In this document: piece by piece, positions 7,617 to 16,299 of the stretch
Numbering within the stretch: the stretch's first letter is position 1
Layout of the letters: every line of letters starts with the position of its first letter
Assembly (NCBI GenBank): GCA_001683905.1
Contig: LXQK01000054.1
Span: forward strand, 1 to 42,861
DNA: 42,861 nucleotides
DNA from: Marivirga sp. ANT-B6
GTDB lineage: Bacteria > Bacteroidota > Bacteroidia > Cytophagales > Cyclobacteriaceae
Direction: 5' to 3'
Made by a program: the position numbers and the translations under genes
The notes under the pieces: model-generated
Databases searched by the model: none
Seen by the model: the letters and a program-made list of their open reading frames with translations, nothing else
What the model was told of the DNA's origin: nothing

Positions 7617-9045
7617 ATATATTCTTAGACTCCGTAAAAAACTGCAAAGCTTCGAAACCGCCTTCTCTACCAATGCCCGATTGCTTTACCCCTCCAAAGG
7701 GCGTCCGCAAATCCCTTAGCAGCCAGCAATTTACCCAAACAATTCCAGCATCTAACTGCTGTGCCACCTGATGTGCTTTTTGCACATTGAGCGTCCAAAT
7801 GTTTGCTGCTAAACCATAAGGCGTGCTGTTGGCATCATGCAGAACCTCTTCCATCGTGTCGAAGGGCATGATGGAAACGACTGGTCCGAATATCTCTTCC
7901 TGATTACAACGGCAGTCATAAGACAACCCTTCTATCACCGTAGGCAAGATAAAAAAACCACCTGCATGCTCCTTTTCCATAAGGTGCCGCTTACCTCCTA
8001 TCAATATATTTCCTCCTTCTTCCTTCGCCAGCTGGATATAATCCATCACTTTTTGCGCATGAGCCTCAGAAATCACAGCTCCAATAAAGGTATCAGGATG
8101 CAATGGGTCACCGATCGAAAGCTGGGCGACTTCCTGAAGAAACGCCCGCTTAAATTTTCCGTAAATTTTCCTCTCCACAAAAATGCGAGAGCCGCACAGG
8201 CAAATCTCACCCTGGTTCAGGAAGCTCGACCTGACGGTGTTTTTTACAGCTTCATCAAAATCACAATCAGAAAAAACAATGGTGGGATTCTTTCCGCCCA
8301 GCTCCAGGGAAAGTCTTTTAAGCATCGGTGCAGCTGTTACTGCTATTCTTTTTCCTGTAGATGAGCCTCCTGTAAAAGATATCAAAGGGACCTCAGGATG
8401 CTCCACAATCGCTTGCCCGGCCTTTGCACCCAATCCATGGACAATATTCAGTACCCCCGCTGGCATGCCTGCCTGAATACATAATTCAGAAAACAAAAAG
8501 GCTGTCATGGGTGCCAGCTCCGAAGGTTTTGCCACCACACAGTTTCCCGCAGCCAGGGCGGGGGCTATTTTCCAGGTGAAAAGATAAAGCGGCAGGTTCC
8601 AGGGCGAAATACACCCAGCTACGCCTACTGGCCGATGTACTGTATAATTGGTCGCTAGGCCTTCCATGGGGTGAGCACTGGAGGCAAAGTGCAAGATAGC
8701 CGTTGCATAGAACCGCAGGTTCACCGATGCTCTTGCGATATCCATGTGCTTAGCAAGGGCTAGTGGTTTCCCGGTATCGATACTTTCAGCAAGCGCCAGC
8801 TCGTCCACATGGCTATCTACTAAATCCGCCAGGCTGAGTAAAAAGTCTGACCTTTTTTCGGCTGGCAGTCCCGCCCAGGCTGGAAAAGCGCGCCTGGCGG
8901 CATCCACAGCGTCGGCGACATCGCGCGCATCAGAGTCAGGGATTTTAGCATATACCTCACCTCTGGCAGGGTTGATATTATCGAGGTATTCACCTGATAC
9001 GGGTGGTTTAAGGGTACCGTCGATATAGTTGAGAAGGATTTTCAT
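7603..9045 (-). CDS. 2-aminomuconate 6-semialdehyde dehydrogenase (ALDH family)
   Basis: This 480-residue NAD-dependent aldehyde dehydrogenase has the oxyanion Asn150 in ISPWNLP, the NAD motif FTGGSSTGKR, the general base Glu248 in LELGGKNP and the nucleophile Cys282 in NQGEICLCGSR. The GEICLC pattern matches the ALDH8A1 / 2-hydroxymuconic-semialdehyde dehydrogenase group. Together with the ACMS decarboxylase encoded across the divergent promoter, the likely reaction is oxidation of 2-aminomuconate semialdehyde to 2-aminomuconate. It is the last gene of a three-gene minus-strand operon, 6 bases after the M19 gene. Other muconic semialdehydes remain possible substrates. Confidence 0.85.
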   Translation of the reverse strand: MKILLNYIDGTLKPPVSGEYLDNINPARGEVYAKIPDSDARDVADAVDAARRAFPAWAGLPAEKRSDFLLSLADLVDSHVDELALAESIDTGKPLALAKHMDIARASVNLRFYATAILHFASSAHPMEGLATNYTVHRPVGVAGCISPWNLPLYLFTWKIAPALAAGNCVVAKPSELAPMTAFLFSELCIQAGMPAGVLNIVHGLGAKAGQAIVEHPEVPLISFTGGSSTGKRIAVTAAPMLKRLSLELGGKNPTIVFSDCDFDEAVKNTVRSSFLNQGEICLCGSRIFVERKIYGKFKRAFLQEVAQLSIGDPLHPDTFIGAVISEAHAQKVMDYIQLAKEEGGNILIGGKRHLMEKEHAGGFFILPTVIEGLSYDCRCNQEEIFGPVVSIMPFDTMEEVLHDANSTPYGLAANIWTLNVQKAHQVAQQLDAGIVWVNCWLLRDLRTPFGGVKQSGIGREGGFEALQFFTESKNICIKH

Positions 9046-9051
9046 CTTTTT

Positions 9052-10050
9052 TTAAGACCAATGGTGCTGCATAAACTGCAAGACATTTCGATAACATAAT
9101 CCTTCCAAAGCCGGAAGCTTCACGGCCCGGTTTTCCAGACCTTGCAAGACAGCAGGATATTTTCCAGCATCCTCATGTTCTTCAAAGAACAGAGGAATGC
9201 GACTGTGGTCAGCAAAGTCATGGTGATAGAAAAAATCAGCTCCAAAGCACAATCCTGTGCCTTCACCTTGCTGCAGGCCGTACATTATATGATCATAGAG
9301 CCTATCAGGCCTCGCATCGTGTACGTAGGCCCTTAGGAAGTTGATGCCTATTAATCCCTTTCTTGTTATGATCTCATGTACGATTTCATCCGGCAAATTC
9401 CTTGCATGGTGATGGATGCTGCGAAAATTTGAATGGCTGGCAATCACCGGAAGATGTAGTCCTTTCTGATCGATATAATTCAGGATATCGAAGGCTAATG
9501 CATCACTGGTATGGGCAAGATCTATCGCTATCTGTCTTTTATCCAGGTATTCAAGCAGGTATTTTCCATCATCTTTAAGTCCACATGAAGCATAGTTTCC
9601 ACCACCAAACCGATTTTCTCCATGATGTGTAAAACTGATGTAGAAGATCCTGCCCAGGTTTTGGAGCATATTCTCTAGTTTCCTGAGGCCATTGTCCAGG
9701 CTTTCTTTTTCTTCACAAAATCCGGAAGCATTTTCGATAGCCGCTATCACACCAATGACACTTTGTTGTCCAAGATCTGTGACATCCCCTAAATCGTGGA
9801 TTTGCCTGACATGCTGTGCGTGGTCTTCGAGTAAGGCCGAAAATTGCTGGGTTTGGTTGAACGCTTTAAGGGTACTGCCAGACTCCACGGTAGCATAAAT
9901 TGCCATCACCTGTGCCTTTACATTTCCATTGAGCAAATGAGGTAATGCACACCCGATCTCCGGATTCAAAAAGCTGGCTTGCGGTACCGATGAAAGATAA
10001 GAAAGCAGATCGCAGTGGAGGTCGAAAACGGGTAAGTTGTAAGAATTCAT
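9052..10050 (-). CDS. M19 family (renal dipeptidase-like) metallohydrolase
   Basis: This 332-residue TIM-barrel zinc hydrolase is related to membrane dipeptidase. The metal ligands expected for M19 are visible: His12 and Asp14 in DLHCDLL, Glu106 in AAIENASG, His180 in DLAHTSD and His206 in ASHSNFR. Asp272 in FGADFFYHH matches the catalytic aspartate. No signal peptide is seen, so it is probably cytoplasmic, unlike the secreted relatives. It lies 10 bases after the SDR gene and 6 before the dehydrogenase gene, inside the kynurenine cluster. Its role there is not known. Hydrolysis of a dipeptide, or of a pathway amide such as N-formylkynurenine, is conceivable but unproven. Confidence 0.85.
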   Translation of the reverse strand: MNSYNLPVFDLHCDLLSYLSSVPQASFLNPEIGCALPHLLNGNVKAQVMAIYATVESGSTLKAFNQTQQFSALLEDHAQHVRQIHDLGDVTDLGQQSVIGVIAAIENASGFCEEKESLDNGLRKLENMLQNLGRIFYISFTHHGENRFGGGNYASCGLKDDGKYLLEYLDKRQIAIDLAHTSDALAFDILNYIDQKGLHLPVIASHSNFRSIHHHARNLPDEIVHEIITRKGLIGINFLRAYVHDARPDRLYDHIMYGLQQGEGTGLCFGADFFYHHDFADHSRIPLFFEEHEDAGKYPAVLQGLENRAVKLPALEGLCYRNVLQFMQHHWS

Positions 10051-10060
10051 AAGCTATTTT

Positions 10061-10849
10061 TTATAAGCATGCAGTTCGTCCCCCGTCTACGGGCAAATTA
10101 ATGCCGTTGATGTAGGCAGCTGCCGGCGAGGCTAAAAATGCCACAGCGACAGCAACTTCTTCAGCAGAGGCGAATCGGCCTGCAGGAATTTCCGCGATCA
10201 TTGCTGCGGCTACTTCATCGCGCGACTTTCCAGCTTTTTCGGCTTTATTGGCTATGAGCGACTCCAGCCGCCCCGTTTCTGTAAAACCCGGCAAAACATT
10301 GTTGATGGTAATACCGAAAGGTGCTAATTCCAATGACAAGGTCTTGGCCCAGCTCGCAACCGCGCCCCTGATGGTATTGGAAACCCCTAAACCCGGTAGC
10401 GGTGTTTTTACAGAAGTAGAAATAATATTAATGATCCTCCCGAAATGCTCCTTTTTCATCAATGGTACAATTTCCTGTACCAATATCTGGTTACAAATCA
10501 AGTGATTGGAAAATGCCTGCAAATACGCCTCTGTTTCAGCTTCTAAAGCTTTCCCGGCGGGAGGCCCTCCTGTATTGTTAATCAGGATATCAGCCGCCTT
10601 CCCTTGCGCAAGATAATTTTGTACCGTTAGCTTTAATTGCCCGGGTTCACTGAAGTCAGCTACAAGGATATCGTGCTGCTGACCCGAAGAGGTGTTTAAG
10701 CCAGCTTTTACTGCTTCGAGCTTTTGTTGATTCCTGGCTATCAGCGTTATTCCAGCGCCTAAAACAGCTAGCTCCTCTGCTATAGCCTTTCCAATGCCCT
10801 GTGTGCTCCCACAAACGATGGCTCTCTTTCCGCTTAAGTCTATATTCAT
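10061..10849 (-). CDS. Atypical short-chain dehydrogenase/reductase (SDR) lacking Tyr-Lys
   Basis: This 262-residue Rossmann-fold protein is the first gene of the minus-strand kynurenine operon. From the ATG at 10849 it shows the nucleotide-binding motif GSTQGIG (residues 14-20), the NNTGG variant of NNAG (91-95) and the active-site Ser region NIISTS (about 144). Where classical SDRs have YxxxK, this protein reads SNTIR, which places Ser157 and Arg161 at the Tyr and Lys positions. The C-terminal LPVDGG is normal. A second ATG lies directly upstream at 10852, and an in-frame start at 10882 is less likely. Dehydrogenase activity cannot be assumed. It may bind a nucleotide without classical catalysis. 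Confidence 0.85.
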   Translation of the reverse strand: MNIDLSGKRAIVCGSTQGIGKAIAEELAVLGAGITLIARNQQKLEAVKAGLNTSSGQQHDILVADFSEPGQLKLTVQNYLAQGKAADILINNTGGPPAGKALEAETEAYLQAFSNHLICNQILVQEIVPLMKKEHFGRIINIISTSVKTPLPGLGVSNTIRGAVASWAKTLSLELAPFGITINNVLPGFTETGRLESLIANKAEKAGKSRDEVAAAMIAEIPAGRFASAEEVAVAVAFLASPAAAYINGINLPVDGGRTACL

Positions 10850-10894
10850 CATACATGTTTTACAAAAGTCTGATCCTGCCAACCAAAACTGATG

Positions 10895-10920
10895 ATGGCA
10901 TTTAAATATGGCATTTAAAT
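10895..10920. promoter_or_regulatory. Tandem 13-bp repeat in the divergent promoter region
   Basis: ATGGCATTTAAAT occurs twice back to back (10895-10907 and 10908-10920), each copy holding the palindrome ATTTAAAT. It lies 46 bases upstream of the SDR start codon, between the two kynurenine operons. It could be an operator for a regulator of the cluster. An Lrp-type regulator such as KynR of Pseudomonas is a precedent, but no regulator gene is present here. Confidence 0.45.
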
Positions 10921-11016
10921 AACAACAAAAAATTTCCCGACTATCATACTGAAGGTCGTATTGTTTGTTGATAGCCGCTATGTCTTAATGCGGTGTTCGG
11001 TAAATATACAAATTGA

Positions 11017-11024
11017 TACCTTTG
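11017..11024 (+). promoter_or_regulatory. Candidate -7 box for the hydroxyanthranilate operon
   Basis: TACCTTTG matches the Bacteroidetes -7 consensus TAnnTTTG exactly and lies about 100 bases before the 3-hydroxyanthranilate dioxygenase start. No clear TTTG -33 box is visible at the right spacing, so this is tentative. Confidence 0.35.
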
Positions 11025-11127
11025 ATTTTTTAAAGCTTCCTATAAAGTGTCGATTTTTTGTTAAATTTAGCTGTTACTAAAACATTTTAATGCCTCAACA
11101 TTTTAACCGATTAAATTTCTTTCAAAT

Positions 11128-11646
11128 ATGGCGATCAGGAGACCTTTTAATTTTAGATCTTGGATAGATGAAAACAGGCATCTGCTCAAACCACCGGTTG
11201 GTAATCAGCAGGTGTATAAAGGCAATGATGATTTTATTGTCATGGTAGTAGGCGGCCCCAACAGCCGCAAAGATTATCATTTTAATGAAACGGAAGAATT
11301 TTATTATCAGGTAGAAGGAGATATTGTGTTGAAAATCGTCGAAGATGGCAAACCTGTAGATATTCCTATCAAAGAGGGAGAAATCTTCCTTCTACCTGGC
11401 AAGGTGCCTCATTCGCCCCGCCGCCCCGCCAATACGGTTGGTCTGGTGATGGAGACTTACCGCCATGAAGGTGCACAGGATGGATTTCAATGGTATTGCG
11501 AAAACTGTGGCTACAAGCTCTATGAAGAGTATGCCTATATTACTGATATCGTCACCCAGCTACCCCCCATTATGAACAATTTCTTTAATTCTATTGAAAA
11601 AAGAACCTGCGACAATTGCGGTACAGTGATGGAAAAGCCGGCATAA
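11128..11646 (+). CDS. nbaC: 3-hydroxyanthranilate 3,4-dioxygenase
   Basis: This 172-residue cupin enzyme opens the ring of 3-hydroxyanthranilate to give 2-amino-3-carboxymuconate 6-semialdehyde (ACMS). The iron ligands fall at the positions known for the Cupriavidus enzyme: His51, Glu57 and His95. The substrate-binding arginines Arg47 and Arg99 also match. The C-terminal rubredoxin-like iron site of bacterial members is complete: Cys124, Cys127, Cys161 and Cys164. It is the first gene of the plus-strand kynurenine operon, 48 bases ahead of the ACMS decarboxylase gene. The call is very secure. Confidence 0.96.
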   Translation: MAIRRPFNFRSWIDENRHLLKPPVGNQQVYKGNDDFIVMVVGGPNSRKDYHFNETEEFYYQVEGDIVLKIVEDGKPVDIPIKEGEIFLLPGKVPHSPRRPANTVGLVMETYRHEGAQDGFQWYCENCGYKLYEEYAYITDIVTQLPPIMNNFFNSIEKRTCDNCGTVMEKPA

Positions 11647-11694
11647 GATGAAGCATCGGAGATATTGAGAAACTTGATAGGTAAACGATAAGAT

Positions 11695-12747
11695 ATGTCA
11701 GCAACAGACCCTATTGCCATGGACCGCATGTTTAAAGTAGATATACACACCCATATTTTGCCAAAAAACTGGCCAAATCTGCGTGAAAAGTATGGCTACG
11801 GCGGTTTCATCAGGCTGGAGCATCACAAACCATGTTGTGCCCGGATGATGATGGATGATAAATTTTTCAGGGAGGTGCAGGACAACTGTTGGGATCCGAA
11901 GCAGCGCATGCATGAATGCAATACGACAGGGGTGGATGTACAGGTATTGTCTACCGTACCGGTGATGTTTAGCTATTGGGCCAATAGCCACCATGCCCTC
12001 GACCTATCTAAAATGCTCAACGACCATATTGCCGGCGTAGTGGCAGACTATCCTGACCGCTTTTTAGGGCTGGGAAACTTGCCCATGCAGGCTCCCGATC
12101 TGGCGATAAAAGAGCTTGAAAGATGTGTGAAGGAGCTAGGGTTGTCAGGTATACAAATTGGCACCCATGTAAATGAATGGAACCTGGAAGCGCCTGAGCT
12201 TTTTCCTATTTTTGAAGCTGCGCAGGACCTTGGTGCCTCAATATTTGTGCATCCCTGGGATATGATGGGAAAAGATGATATGCCTAAATACTGGCTTCCA
12301 TGGCTGGTAGGCATGCCTGCTGAAACGGCAAGAGCAATATGCTCCATGATATTTGGTGGCGTCTTCGAAAAATTGCCCCGGCTGCGTGTAGCCTTTGCTC
12401 ATGGTGGTGGCGCTTTTCCAGCAATAGTAGGCCGAGTGCAACATGGCTACCATGTAAGACCCGATCTTTGTGCAGTAGATAACCATGTAGAACCTCTCGC
12501 TTATCTGGGGCGTTTTTATTTCGATACGCTGGTACATGATCAAAACCTATTGCATCAGATTGTTAATTTAATGGGTGCTGATAAGATTGTATTAGGTAGC
12601 GACTACCCGTTTCCGTTAGGGGAAGAGGTGCCTGGAAAGCTTGTTGAGGCCTCTTCCTTAGACCATCAGACGAAAAAAATGATTTTAGGTTCCAATGCTT
12701 TGGATTGGCTTGGGCTTCAACAAGAAATATTTAAATCCAGATTTTAA
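11695..12747 (+). CDS. nbaD: 2-amino-3-carboxymuconate-6-semialdehyde decarboxylase (ACMSD)
   Basis: This zinc amidohydrolase-superfamily enzyme decarboxylates ACMS to 2-aminomuconate semialdehyde, steering flux away from quinolinate and NAD. Zinc ligands are visible in DIHTHILP (HxH), in FVHPWDMMG (His) and in [10 protein letters not shown] (Asp). The catalytic His is in FAHGGGAFP. From the ATG at 11695 it is 350 residues. In-frame ATGs at 11719 and 11728 would bring the N terminus closer to the usual start, MFKVDIHTH, and 11728 may be the true start. It sits between the dioxygenase and kynureninase genes, exactly as the pathway requires. Confidence 0.94.
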   Translation: MSATDPIAMDRMFKVDIHTHILPKNWPNLREKYGYGGFIRLEHHKPCCARMMMDDKFFREVQDNCWDPKQRMHECNTTGVDVQVLSTVPVMFSYWANSHHALDLSKMLNDHIAGVVADYPDRFLGLGNLPMQAPDLAIKELERCVKELGLSGIQIGTHVNEWNLEAPELFPIFEAAQDLGASIFVHPWDMMGKDDMPKYWLPWLVGMPAETARAICSMIFGGVFEKLPRLRVAFAHGGGAFPAIVGRVQHGYHVRPDLCAVDNHVEPLAYLGRFYFDTLVHDQNLLHQIVNLMGADKIVLGSDYPFPLGEEVPGKLVEASSLDHQTKKMILGSNALDWLGLQQEIFKSRF

Positions 12748-12766
12748 CCTAATTAATAACTGATGA

Positions 12767-14059
12767 ATGAATTATAAAGCCAGTGAAGCTTTTGCTATAG
12801 AACAAGATCAGCAGGATCCGCTTAAAGACTTTAGGAAAAAATTTTTTATACCTCAGATTGAAGGAAAAGACTGCATTTATTTCTGCGGCAATTCGCTTGG
12901 GCTTCAGCCCAAAATAACGCGTATGTACATCGATGAAGAGCTACAGGTTTGGCAAAATTTAGGCGTTGATGGGCATTTTGCGTCAAAAAATCCCTGGGTG
13001 ACATACCAGAAGTTGCTCAAAAAGCCACTCGCCGCTTTGGTAGGGGCGCAGGAAGGTGAAGTTGTTGCTATGAATAACCTTACCAGCAACCTCCACCTAA
13101 TGCTGGTCTCCTTTTACAGGCCAAAAGGTGGGAGGTATAAGATAATCACAGAAGCGGGAGCTTTCCCTTCGGACCAGTATGCGCTGGAAACACAGGTGAA
13201 ATTTCATGGCTATGCCCCGGATGATGCCATTATAGAGCTAGTCCCAAGACCGGGTGAAGTTACGTTAAGGACCGAAGACATCCTTGCCGCCATCGAGCAG
13301 CATGGCGATGATGTAGCGTTGGTGATGATGGCAGGAGTGCAATACTATACCGGCCAGTGGTTTGACCTAGATAGTATTACAGCGACCAGTCACAGGGTAG
13401 GTGCGGTTGTTGGCTTCGACCTGGCCCACGCCATTGGTAATGTGCCACTACAGCTTCATGCATGGGGCGTTGATTTTGCTGTGTGGTGTACTTATAAATA
13501 TCTAAACGCGGGTCCGGGGAATGTGGGGGGCGCTTTTGTGCATGAAAAACATGCTACAGCGCCAGATCTGCCCCGCTTTGCGGGTTGGTGGGGGCACGAT
13601 GAAGCAGAGCGTTTTCTGATGCAAAAGGGTTTTAAGCCCATGGAAGGAGCCGATGGATGGCAGTTAAGCAATGCCAATATTTTACCTTTGTCAGCGCAAA
13701 GGGCGTCCTTAGATTTATTTATGGAGGCGGGAATGGATAAGGTACGGAAGAAAAGTCTTTTACTCACGGGCTACCTCGCCTATCTACTTCAGGAATTGAA
13801 GCAGGAAAAAGACCATTTCCATGTCATTACGCCCGACAATCCAACCGAAAGAGGGTGCCAGCTATCCATATCCATTGATCACGGTGGAAAAAAAATATTT
13901 GAAGCTATTGCAAGAGAAGGCGTTATAGCCGATTGGCGCGAGCCACAGGTCATCAGAATTGCCCCGGCCCCCCTTTATAATACTTTTGAGGAGGTTTATC
14001 GTTTTGCTGTGCTTTTCTCTAAAGCTTTACATGCCATTGAATCGAAAGTAGGATTTTAA
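12767..14059 (+). CDS. kynU: Kynureninase
   Basis: This 430-residue PLP enzyme cleaves kynurenine or 3-hydroxykynurenine to (3-hydroxy)anthranilate and alanine. Family signatures include YFCGNSLGLQPK near the N terminus, MNNLTSNLHLMLVSFYRP and the PLP lysine Lys244 in WCTYKYLNAGPG. GWWGHDEAERF and the C-terminal RIAPAPLYNTFEEV are also typical. It starts 19 bases after the ACMSD gene and is followed after 10 bases by kynurenine 3-monooxygenase. With the monooxygenase next door, 3-hydroxykynurenine is the likely substrate. Confidence 0.96.
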   Translation: MNYKASEAFAIEQDQQDPLKDFRKKFFIPQIEGKDCIYFCGNSLGLQPKITRMYIDEELQVWQNLGVDGHFASKNPWVTYQKLLKKPLAALVGAQEGEVVAMNNLTSNLHLMLVSFYRPKGGRYKIITEAGAFPSDQYALETQVKFHGYAPDDAIIELVPRPGEVTLRTEDILAAIEQHGDDVALVMMAGVQYYTGQWFDLDSITATSHRVGAVVGFDLAHAIGNVPLQLHAWGVDFAVWCTYKYLNAGPGNVGGAFVHEKHATAPDLPRFAGWWGHDEAERFLMQKGFKPMEGADGWQLSNANILPLSAQRASLDLFMEAGMDKVRKKSLLLTGYLAYLLQELKQEKDHFHVITPDNPTERGCQLSISIDHGGKKIFEAIAREGVIADWREPQVIRIAPAPLYNTFEEVYRFAVLFSKALHAIESKVGF

Positions 14060-14069
14060 ATGCATCAAT

Positions 14070-15449
14070 ATGGCGAATAAGCGTGCTTCTTTAGAATCTA
14101 TTACGCTATTAGGTGCTGGCCTGGTAGGTTCACTGCTGGCTATATACTTAAAAAGAAAAGGGTATCATGTAACTGTATTTGACAAACGACCCGACCTACG
14201 CAAAACTGGGGAAGTTGGTGGAAGGTCTATTAACCTGGCCCTGAGCCGGCGTGGCTACCGGGCGCTGGAAGAAGTAGGGCTGGCTGGAGAAGTACAAAAA
14301 CTCATGCTTCCCATGAAGGGGCGCATGATGCACGATGAAAAAGGAAATCTTACCCATCAGCCTTATGGCAAAGAGGGCCAGGTGATCAATTCCATCTCCC
14401 GGGGGAGGCTTAATGACTTACTTGTTACAGAAGCGGAAAAATTAGGTGTCAAAATAAATTTTGGAGAAAAATGTATTGATGTAGACCTGAAGGCAGCCAG
14501 GGTACAGCTTGAAAACAGTGCAACGGGGGCAGTCTCTAAAGTAACCTCCGATATTGTCATTGGTACTGACGGCGCTTTCTCCGCACTACGCAATGTGATG
14601 CAAAAGGAGGACAGATTCAACTATTCGCAATACTATCTGGAACATGGGTACAAGGAAATAAGCATTCCTCCTACGGCAAGCGGAGACTTCGCGATGGATC
14701 ATCAATCGCTGCATATCTGGCCACGCGGCAAATTTATGTTGATTGCTTTACCTAATCTGGATAAAAGCTTTACATGCACCTTATTTTTCCCTTTTTCTGG
14801 CCAGCCCTCTTTTGAATCTTTACATAACGAAAAGGAATTAGTGGCTTTTTTCCAAAGCACATTTCCCGATATCCTGGCCTATATGCCGGACTTAGCCGGT
14901 GAATACTTCAAAAATCCTACCTCCTCTCTTGTCACCATAAAATGCTATCCGTGGTCCAGCCACGGAAAGACCTTGATATTGGGAGATGCTTCTCATGCTA
15001 TTGTGCCCTTTTATGGGCAAGGGATGAACGCGGGCTTCGAGGACTGCCGCATTCTCAATGAAGTAATAGAAGAGCAAGATGGGGACTGGCCTGCGATCTT
15101 TGAAGCTTTTCAAAAACAAAGAAAACCGGATGCCGATGCTATTGCGACGCTGGCTTTTCAAAATTTTATTGAGATGCGTGATAAGGTAGCAGATCCGGAT
15201 TTTCTACTCAGCAAAAAAATAGAGGCCAGGCTGCACCAGCTATTCAGCACACGCTGGATACCACAGTATTCGATGACGACGTTTAGCGACGTTCCTTATG
15301 CGGAAGCCCTGGCCATAGGGCAGCAACAATCGGCAATCATGGAAAGGGTGATGAAGACCCCCAATATAGAAGTGACATGGGAGCAACTTGATTTTGAGGC
15401 TATCGTCAATGCATTAGACCAACGCAAAATCACCTTAAAAACTCAATAA
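14070..15449 (+). CDS. kmo: Kynurenine 3-monooxygenase
   Basis: This 459-residue FAD-dependent hydroxylase uses NADPH and oxygen to turn kynurenine into 3-hydroxykynurenine. The N-terminal FAD motif is LLGAGLVGSLLAIYLKRKG, followed by RSINLALSRRGYRAL, typical of KMO. The DG motif VIGTDGAFSALR and the second FAD motif GDASHAIVPFYGQGMNAGFE are present. The C-terminal tail has no long hydrophobic helix of the mitochondrial type. It is the last gene of the plus-strand kynurenine operon. Its final 7 bases overlap the end of the convergent outer-membrane protein gene. Confidence 0.95.
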   Translation: MANKRASLESITLLGAGLVGSLLAIYLKRKGYHVTVFDKRPDLRKTGEVGGRSINLALSRRGYRALEEVGLAGEVQKLMLPMKGRMMHDEKGNLTHQPYGKEGQVINSISRGRLNDLLVTEAEKLGVKINFGEKCIDVDLKAARVQLENSATGAVSKVTSDIVIGTDGAFSALRNVMQKEDRFNYSQYYLEHGYKEISIPPTASGDFAMDHQSLHIWPRGKFMLIALPNLDKSFTCTLFFPFSGQPSFESLHNEKELVAFFQSTFPDILAYMPDLAGEYFKNPTSSLVTIKCYPWSSHGKTLILGDASHAIVPFYGQGMNAGFEDCRILNEVIEEQDGDWPAIFEAFQKQRKPDADAIATLAFQNFIEMRDKVADPDFLLSKKIEARLHQLFSTRWIPQYSMTTFSDVPYAEALAIGQQQSAIMERVMKTPNIEVTWEQLDFEAIVNALDQRKITLKTQ

Positions 15450-16195
15450 ATCTGATAGAATAGACTTGCCTGAAAGTAATTAATCCAGGTAAAATTATAG
15501 ACTTCGTCGCTATCCGATCCTCCCTCCAGAACCCTGTATCCTACTTTTACGCCAGCATTTTCGTTGATATGTATAGGAACAGCCAGTTGAAGGTCAAAAG
15601 CACGCCCGAAAGGGGTGGCCAGGGCATCGCCTTCAAGCAAAATACCCCATATCTTACTATGCCGGTATTGCGCTAACAGATTTAATATTGGCACAAAGCC
15701 CACATTAGATCTTCTCGAAGACACACCGTTCTGCTCTACCTCAATATATGCATCCCTGATTTTTGCCGTGAGCCCAGCACCAAAGCGCCACGTAGACGTA
15801 CTTACAAAATCGTACCTGTAGGTAATCCTGTAGGAGTTAAATCGGTAATCCAACTTCGTCGGCAGCCCGGCGCTAAATTCTTCTTCATCAAAAAGAATAG
15901 GCACTTCGAAGGATCCATTATAGCGGACAGTTAATGGCGCAAATAAAGCGATGATATGATGCCGGTTGTTGATGGTGTATCCTCCCCTGACCCTATAGGC
16001 AAAGGACGTTTCCTGGTCAAAGGAATTATCAGCAGCATCGAAAAAATCTCCCCCTTCCCCCGGGATACGAATCTTATTGTACCGCGTCGTAGTAAAAGCC
16101 CCTTCTACTTCACCCAGCAGCTGACCAAAAGCCGGTGCTGAGGCAAAACTTAAAAAGATGATCAGGACGAAAGGAATTGGGCTTGATGAATTCAT
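15443..16195 (-). CDS. Outer-membrane beta-barrel-like protein of unknown function
   Basis: This 250-residue protein has a signal peptide ending APAFGQ. Alternating polar/hydrophobic strands rich in Tyr, Arg and Phe follow, and the chain ends in an aromatic residue (SLFYQIY), the usual signal for barrel insertion. I do not recognise a named family with confidence. Strands such as SYRITYRYDF and KVGYRVLEGG suggest about 10-12 beta strands. The gene is convergent with kmo and overlaps it by 7 bases, so the two are not co-transcribed. Any link with tryptophan catabolism is only positional. Confidence 0.75.
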   Translation of the reverse strand: MNSSSPIPFVLIIFLSFASAPAFGQLLGEVEGAFTTTRYNKIRIPGEGGDFFDAADNSFDQETSFAYRVRGGYTINNRHHIIALFAPLTVRYNGSFEVPILFDEEEFSAGLPTKLDYRFNSYRITYRYDFVSTSTWRFGAGLTAKIRDAYIEVEQNGVSSRRSNVGFVPILNLLAQYRHSKIWGILLEGDALATPFGRAFDLQLAVPIHINENAGVKVGYRVLEGGSDSDEVYNFTWINYFQASLFYQIY

Positions 16196-16299
16196 ATCAC
16201 CTCAACTTCTTTAATAAAAAAAAGTTAACGGTTTATTCAACCTAAGTCATAATGCGCGGATCGTATGTGCCAAAAATTAGCTTTCAAAAATACGTCGCC

